A stretch of 64,000 nt of DNA from Panopea generosa (taxonomy: Eukaryota; Mollusca; Bivalvia; Adapedonta; Hiatellidae): contig CM055901.1 of the NCBI GenBank assembly GCA_029582155.1, positions 22,779,186 to 22,843,185 on the forward strand. The letters are read 5' to 3'. The notes beneath the pieces were generated by a model. The model did no database searches, had not been told where the DNA came from, and saw only the letters and a program-made list of their open reading frames with translations. Shown one piece after another: positions 13,367 to 24,539 of this stretch. Made by a program: the position numbers and the translations under genes. Numbering within the stretch: the first letter of the stretch is position 1; the number at the start of each line of letters is the position of its first letter.

Positions 13367-14845
13367 TGTGCTAGTTTAAAAAGAGTCAAGCAACAGTTCA
13401 GGTGTTTGAGGTATTTAGGAGATGGTGAGCAAATGCAATGTTGCGGCATATAAAGGGTAAAACGCACAATCCAAAGGAGAGTATTGTGATATGTAAGCAA
13501 CATTATTTCATAGAAATTCAACATAACATGTGTTTTAGAGAGAAACGGCAATGTCAAAACCTAAACGGAGTTGTTTTTACTCCCTATTATTTTTTCTTAA
13601 GTATCATTGGTAAAATTTGTGGTGTATACCATCAAACTGGTGCCGCTGCATTAACATGCGGCAAACAGCAATACCAAAATTACAAAAAAGTGTATGCTTA
13701 AAATTGGGAAATAATAACGTCAAAATAAAAAGGAATCGGGCAACATTTCTTCGAGTAATGGAGCGAAGTTTGTACGAGTTATTGAGTGAGTGTTAATCAA
13801 AATGTCATTTTTTAGTTAAAAATCGGTGAGTGGGGAGGTATAATTCAATTTAAATCTTGAGACATGCAAGTTCTTAAGTGGTGAGGTATAATTCAATTTA
13901 AAATTTGAAACAGGCAAATTCTTGTTATAAGGCGAACTGTGTACTAATGTATGGGCGCCGACGACGACACCGACGAATGTGTAAATATAGAAGCTCCGTA
14001 GTACCACAATTTACGTCTCACATCTCTATTACATTTCCCATAGGGCTCCATTGTAATATTTATGTCCAAAACACAGTTACAAAAGTATTTGCAGCATGTG
14101 CCTGGGCTCACATTCTTCACTGGTTCAAGATCTGCAATTATAAAGAAAAAAACATCGACCATCTTTTTTTTATATAATGGTTTTGTGATTTTTGTCGATT
14201 TCCAGGGTAATACTATATTAATTATTCGCCTACGATTAAACCAACAGTTCTTGAATGCCTAGAAATCTGGAAACAGCGTCAAATTGTCAGTGGTGATTTC
14301 TTAAATACTGACCATTCAACAATTGGTAGGAACATATAAATATCTGCAATACAAATCTCTGGGGAAAAAAGAAACACAGATATAAAGTTTTATTTTAACC
14401 TCCTTCACCTGTAGGTCCGTTTCTAGGGAGACAATAGTGGTGTGAAGTCCTTTAGCACAACGTTGAACTGTTTAATTTTTGTGTGAAACTGTGGCGTTTT
14501 GACATACTGCGGGATATGGTCATCGTACTCTAGCACAAGGCCTTTAACCCTTTACTCCATAGATACACGTTTTCCTGCACCAATCACAGAAGGCATTTTC
14601 GTTACGAGCAATCTGAACTCTTCCTGCACTGTTTTCCACTCTGTTGATATAAACATAATTCTCCCAATAATTCAAAAGCCTTCTATATAAGAGGTGTCCA
14701 AATGCGTCTATATTAGAGCTGTCCAAAGGCGTCTATATGAAGTAAAGGGTTAAACGAGTAAGTTTCGACACTATCGTTTCTCTCTAAAACACATGTTATA
14801 TGTTGAATTTCTATGAAATCAATGAATTGTTCATTTAGAGCTCAG
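13367..14845. repeat. Dispersed repeat Q, copy 2, with inverted ends
   Basis: It parallels 9195-11790 but lacks element R. About 50 bp at 13497-13549 are inverted relative to 14774-14825 (shared core CTCTCTAAAACACATGTTAT), so the unit may be a fold-back or MITE-like element. A 202-bp TTAA element is nested at 14548-14749. Short frames such as 13905-14177 recur in copy 1 but have no recognisable domain. Confidence 0.62.
14548..14749. mobile_element. 202-bp TTAA-flanked MITE, piggyBac-like
   Basis: TTAA lies on both sides (14544-14547 and 14750-14753). Ends are inverted: CCCTTTACTCCATAGA and, on the other strand from the right, CCCTTTACTTCATATAGA. The related Q copy reads CCTTTAAACGAGTAAG at 11683, with a single TTAA, so it is the empty site. 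TTAA duplication with CCC-starting ends is typical of the piggyBac superfamily. It is too short to encode a transposase. Confidence 0.85.
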
Positions 14846-14939
14846 ACAAGATCGCTGAGGGCGGAACTGACATATACATGCTTGTAATATACAAATAATC
14901 ACGTCCTGGGCTCGAACGCCTACTTGGTCCATGAGTGCT

Positions 14940-15152
14940 GCTTACTACGTAGTGACTTAATAACATACTCACCACTGCATGTGTATATGCTTAAAACTAG
15001 TACCATACTGAATTACAATGTTGCAAACCCAGTCACATAATACTGATCCCGGACCGACCTTTCTTAGAACGATGCGCCAAATACACAGTGCCAAACGAGG
15101 ACCGTCTACACAAAGTACCATGTATGGTATTGGCGATCCGACGTCGAATCAA
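14940..15152. repeat. Dispersed repeat P, left half of split copy 1
   Basis: It matches 18895-19108 closely, including CAACGTTGTAATTTAG-type sequence read in reverse and CCCAGTCACATAATACTGAT. The copy is interrupted after AATCAA by the retrotransposon at 15153. Confidence 0.85.
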
Positions 15153-17078
15153 ACTAAACTCACGATTGACCATGAAATATACAGAAACCAATGTGCTAGC
15201 GTGAATAGGCTACTCAGACAGGCTAGGGTTAGTTACTACTCGGACAAGGTAAAAGCATGTGGGCGGGATCACAAGAGTTTATTCAAGATAACTAAAAACT
15301 TATTAGGAGGTTCAAATGAGACCATATTACCATCCAACAAACAGTCTAAGGAACTAGCTAAAGACTGCAGCGACTTCTTTATCAATAAAATTGAAAGTAT
15401 ACGTAGTGACATAACTACACACACCGGTCAGCCTAACTCGCACTCAGTAACGCAAGTGGTAGATCAACCATCACCCATATGCGAGCTTGTTGAATTTACA
15501 GCAGTGACAAAGGAAGAGGTGAAGAAGATCATTCAACGATCCCCAAATAAATCGTGTGAAATAGACCCTTTACCAACATGGCTTCTTAAGATGTGCATAG
15601 ATGAACTATTACCTGTGTTGACAAAGATCATCAACGTCTCACTTGAAACTGCGAACGTACCAAAATCCTTTAAAAGCTCACGTATAAGACCTCTTTTAAA
15701 AAAGCCTGGACTTGATCAAAACACATTCAAGAATAATAGACCTGTTTCAAACCTACCTTTTATTTCTAAGGTTCTGGAAAAGGTAGTTGACGTGCGTCTA
15801 GAACAGCATTTGACACTGAACAACCTTCACGAAGAACACCAGTCGGCCTATAGAAAGCTCCACTCAACTGAGACCGCTTTAGTTCAAGTCCAGAATGACA
15901 TTCTCCAATCTCTTGACCAAAACAAAGTCACAGTACTTGTGCTACTCGACCTGTCTGCAGCTTTTGACACCATCGATCACAACACTCTTTTAAATCGCTT
16001 AAAGCATCACTTTGGAATTGCAGGAAAACCGCTCGCATGGATGACATCTTATCTAAGTGATCGTTACCAAACTGTGTGTATTAACGGTGAACTATCAAAA
16101 CCAGTACTGATGAAATATAGCGTGCCTCAAGGATCAGTTCTAGGACCAAAAACTAATATCATGTATACCAAGCCAGTTGGTGACATTTGCAGAAATCATA
16201 GACTTAAACATCATTTCTATGCTGATGATTCACAACTATACCTATCTTTTGAACCAACAGATATGGATTCCCATGTTGAGGCATTGTGTCGTGTTGAGGC
16301 CTGTCTTAATGATATTGTGTCTTGGATGCATGCCAACATGTTAAAGCTGAACACTGACAAAACAGAAGTAATACTGTTTACATCAAAACGCAATGCCAAT
16401 CTCGTTTCGGATGTCTCTGTGAAAGTTGGAGTTTCTGAGATAAAGCCTACCACCTGTGTTAGAAATCTTGGAGCGATGCTGGATTCGAGGATGGACATGG
16501 AGCAGCATGTGAACTCGGTCTGTCGATCTTGCTATGGTCATTTACGACAGATAGGTCATATCAGACAATACCTAACCACAGATGCCACGAAATCTCTGGT
16601 GAACTCTCTAGTCACATCTAGACTTGACTATTGTAACGTGTTGCTAAATGGTGTGCCTAAGACAGTGATAAATAAAATGCAAAATGTTCAAAACACAGCA
16701 GCCCGTATTATTACGAGGACTTCCCGTTACAGTCACATCACTCCGGTGCTCAAAGAACTTCATTGGCTACCTGTGCAGTACAGAGAACAGTTCAAAACAC
16801 TATCAATTACATACAAAGCCTTGCATGGACAAGCACCAGAATATATCAAAAACATGTTAGAGGTGTATAGACCCCAACACGATCTAAAATCTAAAAATAA
16901 CTCTATAACACTAATATTTCCAAGAAGTCGGACCGCAATGTATGGTGATAGAAGTTTTGTTACTGCTGCTTCGAAGCTATGGAATTCTCTTCCAGGAGGA
17001 ATAAGAGACTGTGATACGTTTGCTTCTTTTAAAAGAGCCCTGAAGACACATTTTTTTATTGAGATATATGGAACTTAA
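15018..17078 (+). CDS. CR1/L2-like reverse transcriptase ORF, chimeric and 5'-truncated
   Basis: A 686-codon frame from a non-LTR retrotransposon. Reverse transcriptase blocks are clear: RIRPLLKKPGL then NRPVSNLPFISKVLEK; motif A LVLLDLSAAFDTIDH with the Asp near residue 311; SVPQGSVLGP; and the catalytic FYADDSQLYL with YADD at 401-404. The C-terminal part (LKELHWLPVQYR, YKALHGQAPEY, KLWNSLPGGIR, FKRALKTHFF) is typical of CR1/L2/Rex-type ORF2. There is no endonuclease domain. The first ~45 codons (15018-15152) belong to the flanking P repeat, so the ATG is not the element's own. After GSVLGP the usual LLF is replaced by KTN, suggesting a decayed or inactive copy. Normal ORF2 proteins of this group are longer, with an N-terminal endonuclease. 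Confidence 0.92.
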   Translation: MLQTQSHNTDPGPTFLRTMRQIHSAKRGPSTQSTMYGIGDPTSNQTKLTIDHEIYRNQCASVNRLLRQARVSYYSDKVKACGRDHKSLFKITKNLLGGSNETILPSNKQSKELAKDCSDFFINKIESIRSDITTHTGQPNSHSVTQVVDQPSPICELVEFTAVTKEEVKKIIQRSPNKSCEIDPLPTWLLKMCIDELLPVLTKIINVSLETANVPKSFKSSRIRPLLKKPGLDQNTFKNNRPVSNLPFISKVLEKVVDVRLEQHLTLNNLHEEHQSAYRKLHSTETALVQVQNDILQSLDQNKVTVLVLLDLSAAFDTIDHNTLLNRLKHHFGIAGKPLAWMTSYLSDRYQTVCINGELSKPVLMKYSVPQGSVLGPKTNIMYTKPVGDICRNHRLKHHFYADDSQLYLSFEPTDMDSHVEALCRVEACLNDIVSWMHANMLKLNTDKTEVILFTSKRNANLVSDVSVKVGVSEIKPTTCVRNLGAMLDSRMDMEQHVNSVCRSCYGHLRQIGHIRQYLTTDATKSLVNSLVTSRLDYCNVLLNGVPKTVINKMQNVQNTAARIITRTSRYSHITPVLKELHWLPVQYREQFKTLSITYKALHGQAPEYIKNMLEVYRPQHDLKSKNNSITLIFPRSRTAMYGDRSFVTAASKLWNSLPGGIRDCDTFASFKRALKTHFFIEIYGT

Positions 17079-17443
17079 TTGTGATTTTTCTCTTAACAGT
17101 TTTTAGCATTGAAATGTTTGGATATCTTAAAGAACAGTTTATGTTTTTGGTCACTTTCTGTATTATTTAACTCTGTTGGCATCATTTAAGTTCTGCTTAG
17201 AGTTGCTTTTACCATTTTTTAGTTTTTTTAATACCTCCTGATGCTTTTTTTATAGATATGTGTATGAAGTTTTAGTGTTTTTTTTTGTTTGTTTCTTCCT
17301 ATCATTTGTAATGTTTTATTCCTACGATGCTTTTTTTTATAGATTGTTCATATGTATACGTACATTTGTTTGTTAAGCACTTTTGAACGAATGTATTTTA
17401 TGATAAAAGTGCTATATAAATGTGGTATAATAATAATAATAAT
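15153..17443 (+). mobile_element. 5'-truncated CR1/L2-like retrotransposon insertion
   Basis: The limits come from the paralogous empty site. P copy 2 reads TCGAATCAACAATACC at 19101-19116. Here the sequence is split after AATCAA (15147-15152) and resumes with AATCAACAATACC (17444). AATCAA would be a 6-bp target-site duplication, though its AAT part is ambiguous with the tail. The 3' end has GTGCTATATAAATGTGG followed by an AAT triplet tail, a form common at the 3' ends of L2/CR1-like elements. Length is about 2.29 kb. Confidence 0.9.
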
Positions 17444-18010
17444 AATCAACAATACCTGGCATGCTTTAAATCTAAATTATGAATGCAAATATACAAAAAA
17501 TACAAAAATAGCGAGAAGTGAATCGCGAGACCGTCTTGTTCACGTTAGAAATTATAATCAAAAAGGAAACAGATCAAATTAGCGCAGTCAGATGTTGTGA
17601 CGGAAGACTCAGACTCTTCGGTCACAGTCGCCATTCAAATAATGCTATTTTAGACATTATTAACTCCGCTTTTGTTATACCAGCGGCGGGCGTAATACTG
17701 TGCAGATATTGAGATATTGTGCCCGACCTTATAGTCGGTTTGGATATTTATCAGACACACGCTTCGGATCTTATGATACTTTTAAGTTCGGCACCGTTCA
17801 TATAAAATGTGCATAGACAGCTGCACGTTACAAAGTGGTTCAAATATTTGCATATTTTCAAGGGTGGTTACTACGTTATATCATAATATATGGGCAAAAT
17901 GTATTTTCGTTAGCATGTCCGGCAGTTTTTAATAAATGATATTCCGTCAAAATGATTTGATCAACTTTAATTTTTGGTTCCGTACAAAAAATTAAAATAA
18001 ACATAATTTT
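17444..18010. repeat. Dispersed repeat P, right half of split copy 1
   Basis: It continues the P unit after the retrotransposon: CAACAATACCTGGCATGC, then ATATTTATCAGACACACGC, matching 19108-19700 in order. Confidence 0.82.
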
Positions 18011-18039
18011 TTTTCTCTCTTAAAGTAGTGAGACCGTAA

Positions 18040-18890
18040 TGGGCTTATTAACTTTCGTGCGATGTCGGTATCCTCCGTAACGATTTCGGAGCATCTCGTA
18101 CATCTCGGTATAGATCGGAATAAACTATGTATAGATATTTTTTATTTCAAAAGATTAAATCCCATATCCTGTTTTGTTTCATTGCTTTTGATATCATTTT
18201 ATCGTCATTAACATTAAATTCAGAAGCTGTGTGCTACGCTAAATAGCGGGTTAACCGGAAGGCTGTGTGGTGTGGTGCAATTACTATGTACAAGGGTTAA
18301 GAAACGAAACTGTGAATATTTTGTATTTTGTTAATGTTTCATTGGTTCTAATATATATGTTTGAATTTTCTTATTAAATCTGATGTTTTGTGAATAAAAT
18401 TACTATTTTTACAGAAAATTTACAAGTGTAATGGCAAAGTTATTGAATATTGCTATGTTAAAAGTATTAATAGTTCATTATGTCGCTAAATAATAGATAT
18501 GTGTGATATCAGATAACTTACAACGAGCTTATGATTGTTATATTATTTCTAGGAGTTATTATATCGGCGGGTACGTGCAGGTACCAAAGTATATTGATGT
18601 CGAAGGGTTGGACCAGAACGTGTGCCATATTAGATGAGGAAAATACTTTTAACACGGGGAACGTAAAAAGAAGAATTTGGGATTATAGAACATTTAAGAC
18701 ATTAATCTGTGTGCCAATATCGGTCATTATTTTAACGAATTTACTTTAAGAAATAGCATATCATTACATGTATATTTAGTTTATATTGTATTAAATAGTT
18801 TAATCTTAAAAACATCTATGTGTGGTGGTTCTTTTCTACCGAGTGAAGGTCTCAAAATTATTTAACGATCCCACAATAACGAGAAATCGT
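18040..18890. other. Unassigned AT-rich spacer
   Basis: No gene or repeat is recognised. A 72-codon frame at 18531-18749 has a hydrophobic start but no recognisable domain and no splice context. Confidence 0.4.
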
Positions 18891-18894
18891 GACA

Positions 18895-19735
18895 CTTACT
18901 ACATGCAGTGACTTAATAACATACTCACCGCTACATGAGTATATGCTTAAAACTACTATCATACTAAATTACAATGTTGCAAACCCAGTCACATAATACT
19001 GATCCCGGACCGACCTTTCTTAGAACGATGCGCCAAATACACAGTGACAAACGAGGACCTTCTACAAAAAGTACCATGTATGGTATTGACGATCTGACGT
19101 CGAATCAACAATACCCGGCATGCTTTAAATCTGAATTATGAATGCAAATATACAAAAAATAAAAAAATAGCGAGAGGTGAATCGTGAGAACGTCTTATTC
19201 GCGTTAGAAAATATAATCAAAAAGGAAACAGATCAAATTAGTGCAGTCAGATGTTATCACCGAAGACTCTGTCGCCATTCAAATTTCGCAAGCGGCTGGC
19301 CTGTAAGGCGTTTGGATAAATATCAACGCCTTACGAACCTGAAAGGCGTTTGGATATTTATTTTGGATAAATATCAACGCCTTACGAACCTGAAAGGCGT
19401 TTGGATATTTATTTAGCCTGGATATTTATCAGACATACGCTTCGGATCTTATGGTACTTGTAAGTTCGACGGCGTTCATATAAAGTATGCATAGACAGTT
19501 GTACGTTACAAAGTTGTTCAAATATTTGCACATTTCCAAGGGTGGTTACTACGTTATACCATAATATATAGGTAAAATGAATTTTCGTTAGCATGTCCGG
19601 CAGTTTTAAATGAATGACATTCTATCAAAATTATTTGATCAATTTTGATGTTTGGTTCCGAACCAAAAATTAAAATCAATATAATTTAGTCAATAGTTTT
19701 GCGTTTATAATCGTCAAATATCGATATATATAAAT
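18895..19735. repeat. Dispersed repeat P, copy 2 (empty site)
   Basis: Uninterrupted across the position where copy 1 holds the retrotransposon. It contains a local 51-bp tandem duplication at about 19309-19410 that copy 1 lacks. Confidence 0.85.
19309..19410. repeat. 51-bp duplication with internal palindrome
   Basis: GGATAAATATCAACGCC occurs at 19313 and again at 19364. AACGCCTT and AAGGCGTT bracket each unit, so each can form a stem. Confidence 0.85.
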
Positions 19736-19855
19736 TACCAAATTGCAAAGATTTCCGAACGATAAGGTAAGTAAGCCATCGTTATATGTATTAGTATAAT
19801 GTTACGATAACTAGCGACAACTAGATTTAGTATTATGAATGGCCTATCTATAAAT

Positions 19856-19856
<1 letters not shown>

Positions 19857-19931
<75 letters not shown>
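19857..19931. repeat. GA microsatellite
   Basis: About 37 uninterrupted GA dinucleotides, downstream of P copy 2. A minus-strand leucine-serine frame across it is an artefact. Confidence 0.98.
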
Positions 19932-19935
<4 letters not shown>

Positions 19936-20039
19936 TGTTATTTTAAGTAACATGGTGTTTAATTTCTCCAATAACGTTTCTTGTATTACGTAGTACGCAT
20001 GTATTAGACACGCCGGACATTTAGGTCTCTTTGCACAGT

Positions 20040-20560
20040 TGTGCCCCTTTCACCACGGTAACATGATTCTTGCGCGTAAAAAAACTCTTATGTAATTTGG
20101 TTTGAAATATTTTCAAAATGGTGCAAAGCGGCTGTGAATTCTAAAGCAAAACCTTGCATATTATATAGTACCAACGGGACACCGTTATATACTGCAATAA
20201 GACATCAATTGTGTTAAAAAGGTGACTTTTTAGGAGGGACCAGATGCATGTATTTATGAGCATTTGAGGATTTCTTTTTAAAAAAATTGTAAGGGTGCCA
20301 CTTAGTTTAATCATATTTTATTGCATTTATAATTGAAGCAATGGCGTTGGGCCACAAGTATATATCAATATTGATTACGAAATTTTGTCAATAGTTATGG
20401 TGTCACTGCACAAGACGGTATAATATCTGTCGTGTAGATTTATGTGCGGATACATTCTTGCTATAAAAAAAAAAGTTCTATTTCAAAAAATATTTTTACC
20501 TTTGAAATCTTAGACTTTTTTTTATGAAGAACAAAAAAAAACCCCGAAAACTTTCAATTG
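20040..20560. repeat. Dispersed repeat, copy 1 of a pair
   Basis: It shares TTTGAAATATTTTCAAAATG, ATACTGCAATAAGACATCA and TTATGAGCATTTGAGGA (or a one-base variant) with 25868-26160 in the same order and orientation. No coding signal. Confidence 0.75.
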
Positions 20561-21140
20561 TGTGGTTAATGCAACATATTTGCGTCTCCCGTGCAGATCA
20601 GATATTCAAATAATAAAAAAGCTGTCCATTTGCGCCTTATTTAATCGGGCTACTTTGTGGTGAGACTTTTAGCGTAAAACAAAAAGGCAAAACGCCGAAA
20701 TGCACGCACCTTTAAAAAGGCCTCGCCTATAACGCCAATATTTTTCGATCATAACAGTAAAACTACACATTTATATAAAAAATCATATATTATTATGGAT
20801 ATTCTGTTCAATAATTTATATTGTATTGTGTCTCTGTAGCGCAAAATTCTTTATGTTGACCAAATACTAAATCGCGGCCCGCGATAAAGTCATTCATTGG
20901 CCACCATTTTGTTATGCTAAAACGTTGACAAATAAAATGGAAAATGTCGACCTGTATTAACGAATTTCTAATAATTCAGACTAACTACAAGGACGGAATC
21001 AACAATTCTATTCGAATGGGACCTTCTTCTTTGTGGTTCAATAAATTTTCCACCATTTACTGAATTGAAATATATAGGTAATGCATCTTTAAAGCGTAAA
21101 ATTAAATTAGTGCTCTCGTAAACACACTCCCAAACACTAC
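20560..21140. other. Unassigned AT-rich sequence
   Basis: No array or mobile-element motif is seen. It precedes the candidate exon at 21151. Confidence 0.4.
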
Positions 21141-21150
21141 TTGCTTTCAG

Positions 21151-21402
21151 GCGCTAGCTGTTCCAGTAACGCCGACTGTCCCCATGACCAGTGTTGCGGA
21201 TAGCCCCTATATGATGTCCTTGGCCTCGCCAAAGTTTGCCAGTCGTACCCGAGAGAAGGAGTGCGTGCCACGGTTCCATACTATGGGAAAATTGCGATTG
21301 TCAGGAGAACATTCGGGACTATTCGGACTACTTCCCATTAGCAAAGGGGTTTTTAGACCAGCGGGAAGCACGGATCCAGGGTTCTCCATAATCGGAAAAT
21401 AA
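21151..21402 (+). CDS. Candidate 3' terminal coding exon, product unknown
   Basis: A pyrimidine-rich acceptor (TTGCTTTCAG) is followed by 83 open codons and TAA at 21400-21402. AATAAA follows at 21398 and 21413. The stretch is clearly richer in GC than its AT-rich flanks. The predicted tail is hydrophilic with many Pro, Ser and Gly residues and ends PGFSIIGK. I do not recognise the family. No upstream exon could be tied to it; the 5' side is filled with repeats. It could be a real last exon of a gene starting outside or far upstream, or a pseudogene piece. Confidence 0.38.
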   Translation, partial: ALAVPVTPTVPMTSVADSPYMMSLASPKFASRTREKECVPRFHTMGKLRLSGEHSGLFGLLPISKGVFRPAGSTDPGFSIIGK

Positions 21403-21654
21403 ACGTTCATTAAATAAAGATTAGAGATCATAGTTTTTAAGCTTTCTTTAAAACAGCCATGGAATCGACAGTGTCCTTATTTCTGTTGAACTATGTTCGA
21501 GTTCTGTTTGAATATATGGTGAAGTTAACTATGTGATAATGTAAATGAAAGAACAATCACGCACCGTTTTAATATACTTATTTCATTTATTAAATTCATT
21601 GTATATATACAGTTTCTAAATATATTTAAAATTAATTTCCCTGAATAGTGCTGA

Positions 21655-24455
21655 AATGGCATCGGCGGTTCTGGAAGTGAGGTGATCTATGGTAAGTTAA
21701 AGTGTTGTGGATATATCGGCAGTTCTGAAAGTGAGCTGATCTCTGTCAGGATTTTGTATTGTGGATACATCGGCGGTTCTGGAAGTGAGGTCATCTCTGG
21801 TAGGTTTTTGTATTGTGGATACACCGGCGGTTCTGAAAGTGAGATTATCTCTAGCAGGTTCTTGTATTGTGGATACATCGGCGGTTCTAGCAGTGATGTG
21901 AACTATGGTAGGTTTTTGTATTGTGGATACACCGGCGGTTCTGAAAGTGAGCTGGTCTCTGTCAGGTTTTTGTATTGATAATGCACCGGTGTTTTGGTAG
22001 TGAGGTGATCTTTGGCAGGTTTTTGTATTGTGGATACTCTGGCGGTTCTGGAAGTAATATGATCTATGTCAGTTTTTTGTATTGTGGATACATCAGAGGT
22101 TCTGGAAGTGGGGTGATCTGTGGCAGGTTTTTGTATTGTGGATACATCGGCGGTTCTGGAAGTGAGGTAATCCAAGTCAGGTTTTTGTATTGTTGAAACA
22201 CGGGCGGTTCTTGAAGTGAGGTGATATCATGCGGGTTTCTGTATTGTGGATACATCGGCGGTTCTGAAAGTGCGGTGATTTCATACAGGTTTCTGTATTG
22301 TGGATGCAACGGCAGTTTTGGAAGTGAGGTGATTTCATGCAGGTTTCTGTATTGTGGATAAACCGACGGTCCTGTAAATGAGGTGGTCAATGATGTTTTT
22401 ATTGTGGATACATCGGCGGTTCAGGAAGTGATGATATATCTGGAAGGTTTTTGAATTGTGAATAAACCGACGGTGTAAATGAGGTGACTTCATACATGTT
22501 TTGTACTAAGGATACACTGGCGGTTCAGGAAGTGATGTAATCTCTGGCATGTTTTTGTATTGTGGATACACCGATTTTTCTAGCAGTGACTTGCTCTTTT
22601 GCAGGATTTTGTATTGTGGATACACCTGTTGTTCTGGAAGTGAGTGGCTCCTGCGCAGAAATTTGTATTGTGGATACACCGGTTGTTCTGGAAGTGAGTG
22701 GCTCCTGCGCAGAAATTTGTATTGTGGATACACCGGTTGTTCTGGAAGTGAGTGGCTCCTGCGCAGAAATTTGTATTGTGGATACACCGGTTGTTTTGGA
22801 AGTGAGTTGCTCTGCTCAGAAATTTGTATTGTGTATACACCATTTGTTCTGGAAGTGAGTTGCTCTTTGGCAGGGTTTTGTATTGTGGATACACCTGTTG
22901 TTCTAGAAGTGAGTTGCTCTTTAGCAGAATTTTGTATTGTGGATACACCGGTTGTTCTGGAAGTGAGTTGCTCTTTGATGGGATTTTGTATTGTGATAAA
23001 CCAGTTGCACTGGAAGTGAGTTGCTCTTTGACGGGATTTTGTATTGTGAATAAACAAGTTGTTCTGGAAGTAATTTGCTCTTTGGCAGGATTTTGTATTG
23101 TGGATACACCGCTTGATCTGGAAGTGAGATACTCTTTGGCAGGAGTTTGTATTGTGGATAAACCAGTTGTTCTGGAAGTGAGTTGCTCTTTGGCAGGATT
23201 TTGTACTGTGGAAACACCTGTTGGTCTGAAAGTGAGTTGGCCTTTGGCAGAATTTTGTATTGTGGATACACCAGTTGTTCTGGAAGTGAGTTGCTCTTTG
23301 GCAGGGTTTTGTATTGTGGATAAACAAATTGTTCTGGAAGTGAGTTGCTCTTTGTTAGGATTTTGTATTGTGGATACAATAGTTGTTTTAGAAGTAATTT
23401 GCTCTTTGGCAGGATTTTGTATTGTGGATACACTGGTTGATCTCGAAGTGAGATCTTCTTTGGCAGGAGTTTGTATTGTGGATAAACCAGTTGTTCTGGA
23501 AGTGAGTTGCTCTTTGTCAGGATTTTGTATTGTGGATACAATTAGTTGTTTTAGAAGTAATTTGCTCTTTGGCAGGTTTTTGTATTGTGGATACACCGGT
23601 TGATCTGGAAGTGAGATGCTCTTTGGCAGGAGTTTGTATTGGGTATAAACCAGTTGTACTGGAAGTGAGTTGCTCTTTGACGGGATTTTGTATTGTGGAT
23701 AAACCAGTTGTTCTGGAAGTGAGTTGCTCTTTGGCAGGATTTTGTACTGTGGAAACACCTGTTGTTCTGGAAGAGAGTTGCTCTTTGGCAGAATTTTGTA
23801 TTGTGGATACACCTGTTGTTCTTGTAGTGAACTGCTCTTTGGCAGAATTTTGTATTGTAGATACACCAGTTGTTCTGGAAATGAGTTGCTCTTTGATGGG
23901 TTTTTGAATTGTGGATAAACTAGTTGTTCTAGAAGTGAGTTGCTCTTTGTCAGGATTTTGTATTGTGGATACACCTGTTGATCTGGAAGTGAGTTGCTCT
24001 TTGACAGGATTTTGTATTGTGGATACAATAGTTGTTTAAGAAGTAATTTGTTTTTGGCAGGAATTTGTATTGTGGATACACCGATTGATCTGGAAGTGAG
24101 TTGCTCTTTGACAGGATTTGGTATTGTGGATACAATAGTTATTTTAGAAGTAATTTGCTCTTTGGCAAGATTTTGTATTGTGGATACACCGGTTGATCGG
24201 GAAGTGAGATACTCTTTGGCAGGAGTTTGTATTGTGGATAAACCAGTTGTTCTGGAAGTGAGTTGCTGTTTGGCAGGAGTTTGTATTTTGGGTACACAGG
24301 CTGTTCTGACAGTAAGGTGATTTGTGCCATGTTTTTTTTGTATTATGGATACACCAGTGGTTCTGGAAAAGACGTGAGTTTATGCCGGTTTTTATTTTAT
24401 CGATATACTGACGGTTCTGAAAATGAGGTTATTTCTGACAGTTTTTTTTACACAT
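21655..24455. repeat. 54-bp minisatellite, about 50 copies in two sub-arrays
   Basis: The unit is 54 bp around TTTTGTATTGTGGATACACC and TTCTGGAAGTGAG. The left sub-array (to about 22500) uses CGGCGGTTCTGG and GTGATCTCTGGCAGG. The right one (from about 22550) uses GGTTGTTCTGG and GTTGCTCTTTGGCAGG. Some variants (GATCTGGAAGTGAGA, GTTGTTTTAGAAGTAATTTG) recur at intervals, so there are higher-order blocks. Because 54 is 3 x 18 and the unit has few stops, several frames stay open on both strands (up to 482 codons on the minus strand). These are judged non-genic. Confidence 0.95.
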
Positions 24456-24539
24456 TGAAAGAATTAACTCGTGTAGTTGGCATTTATGATATTCATGAAG
24501 ACGTAAATGCTCATTAAGGCCTAAATAATGTTTGCGCAA

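Noticed and set aside
22580-24028. 482-codon minus-strand frame, and other long frames between 21680 and 24330
   Set aside because: Entirely inside the 54-bp array; open only because the unit is a multiple of three with few stops, and several frames are open at once.
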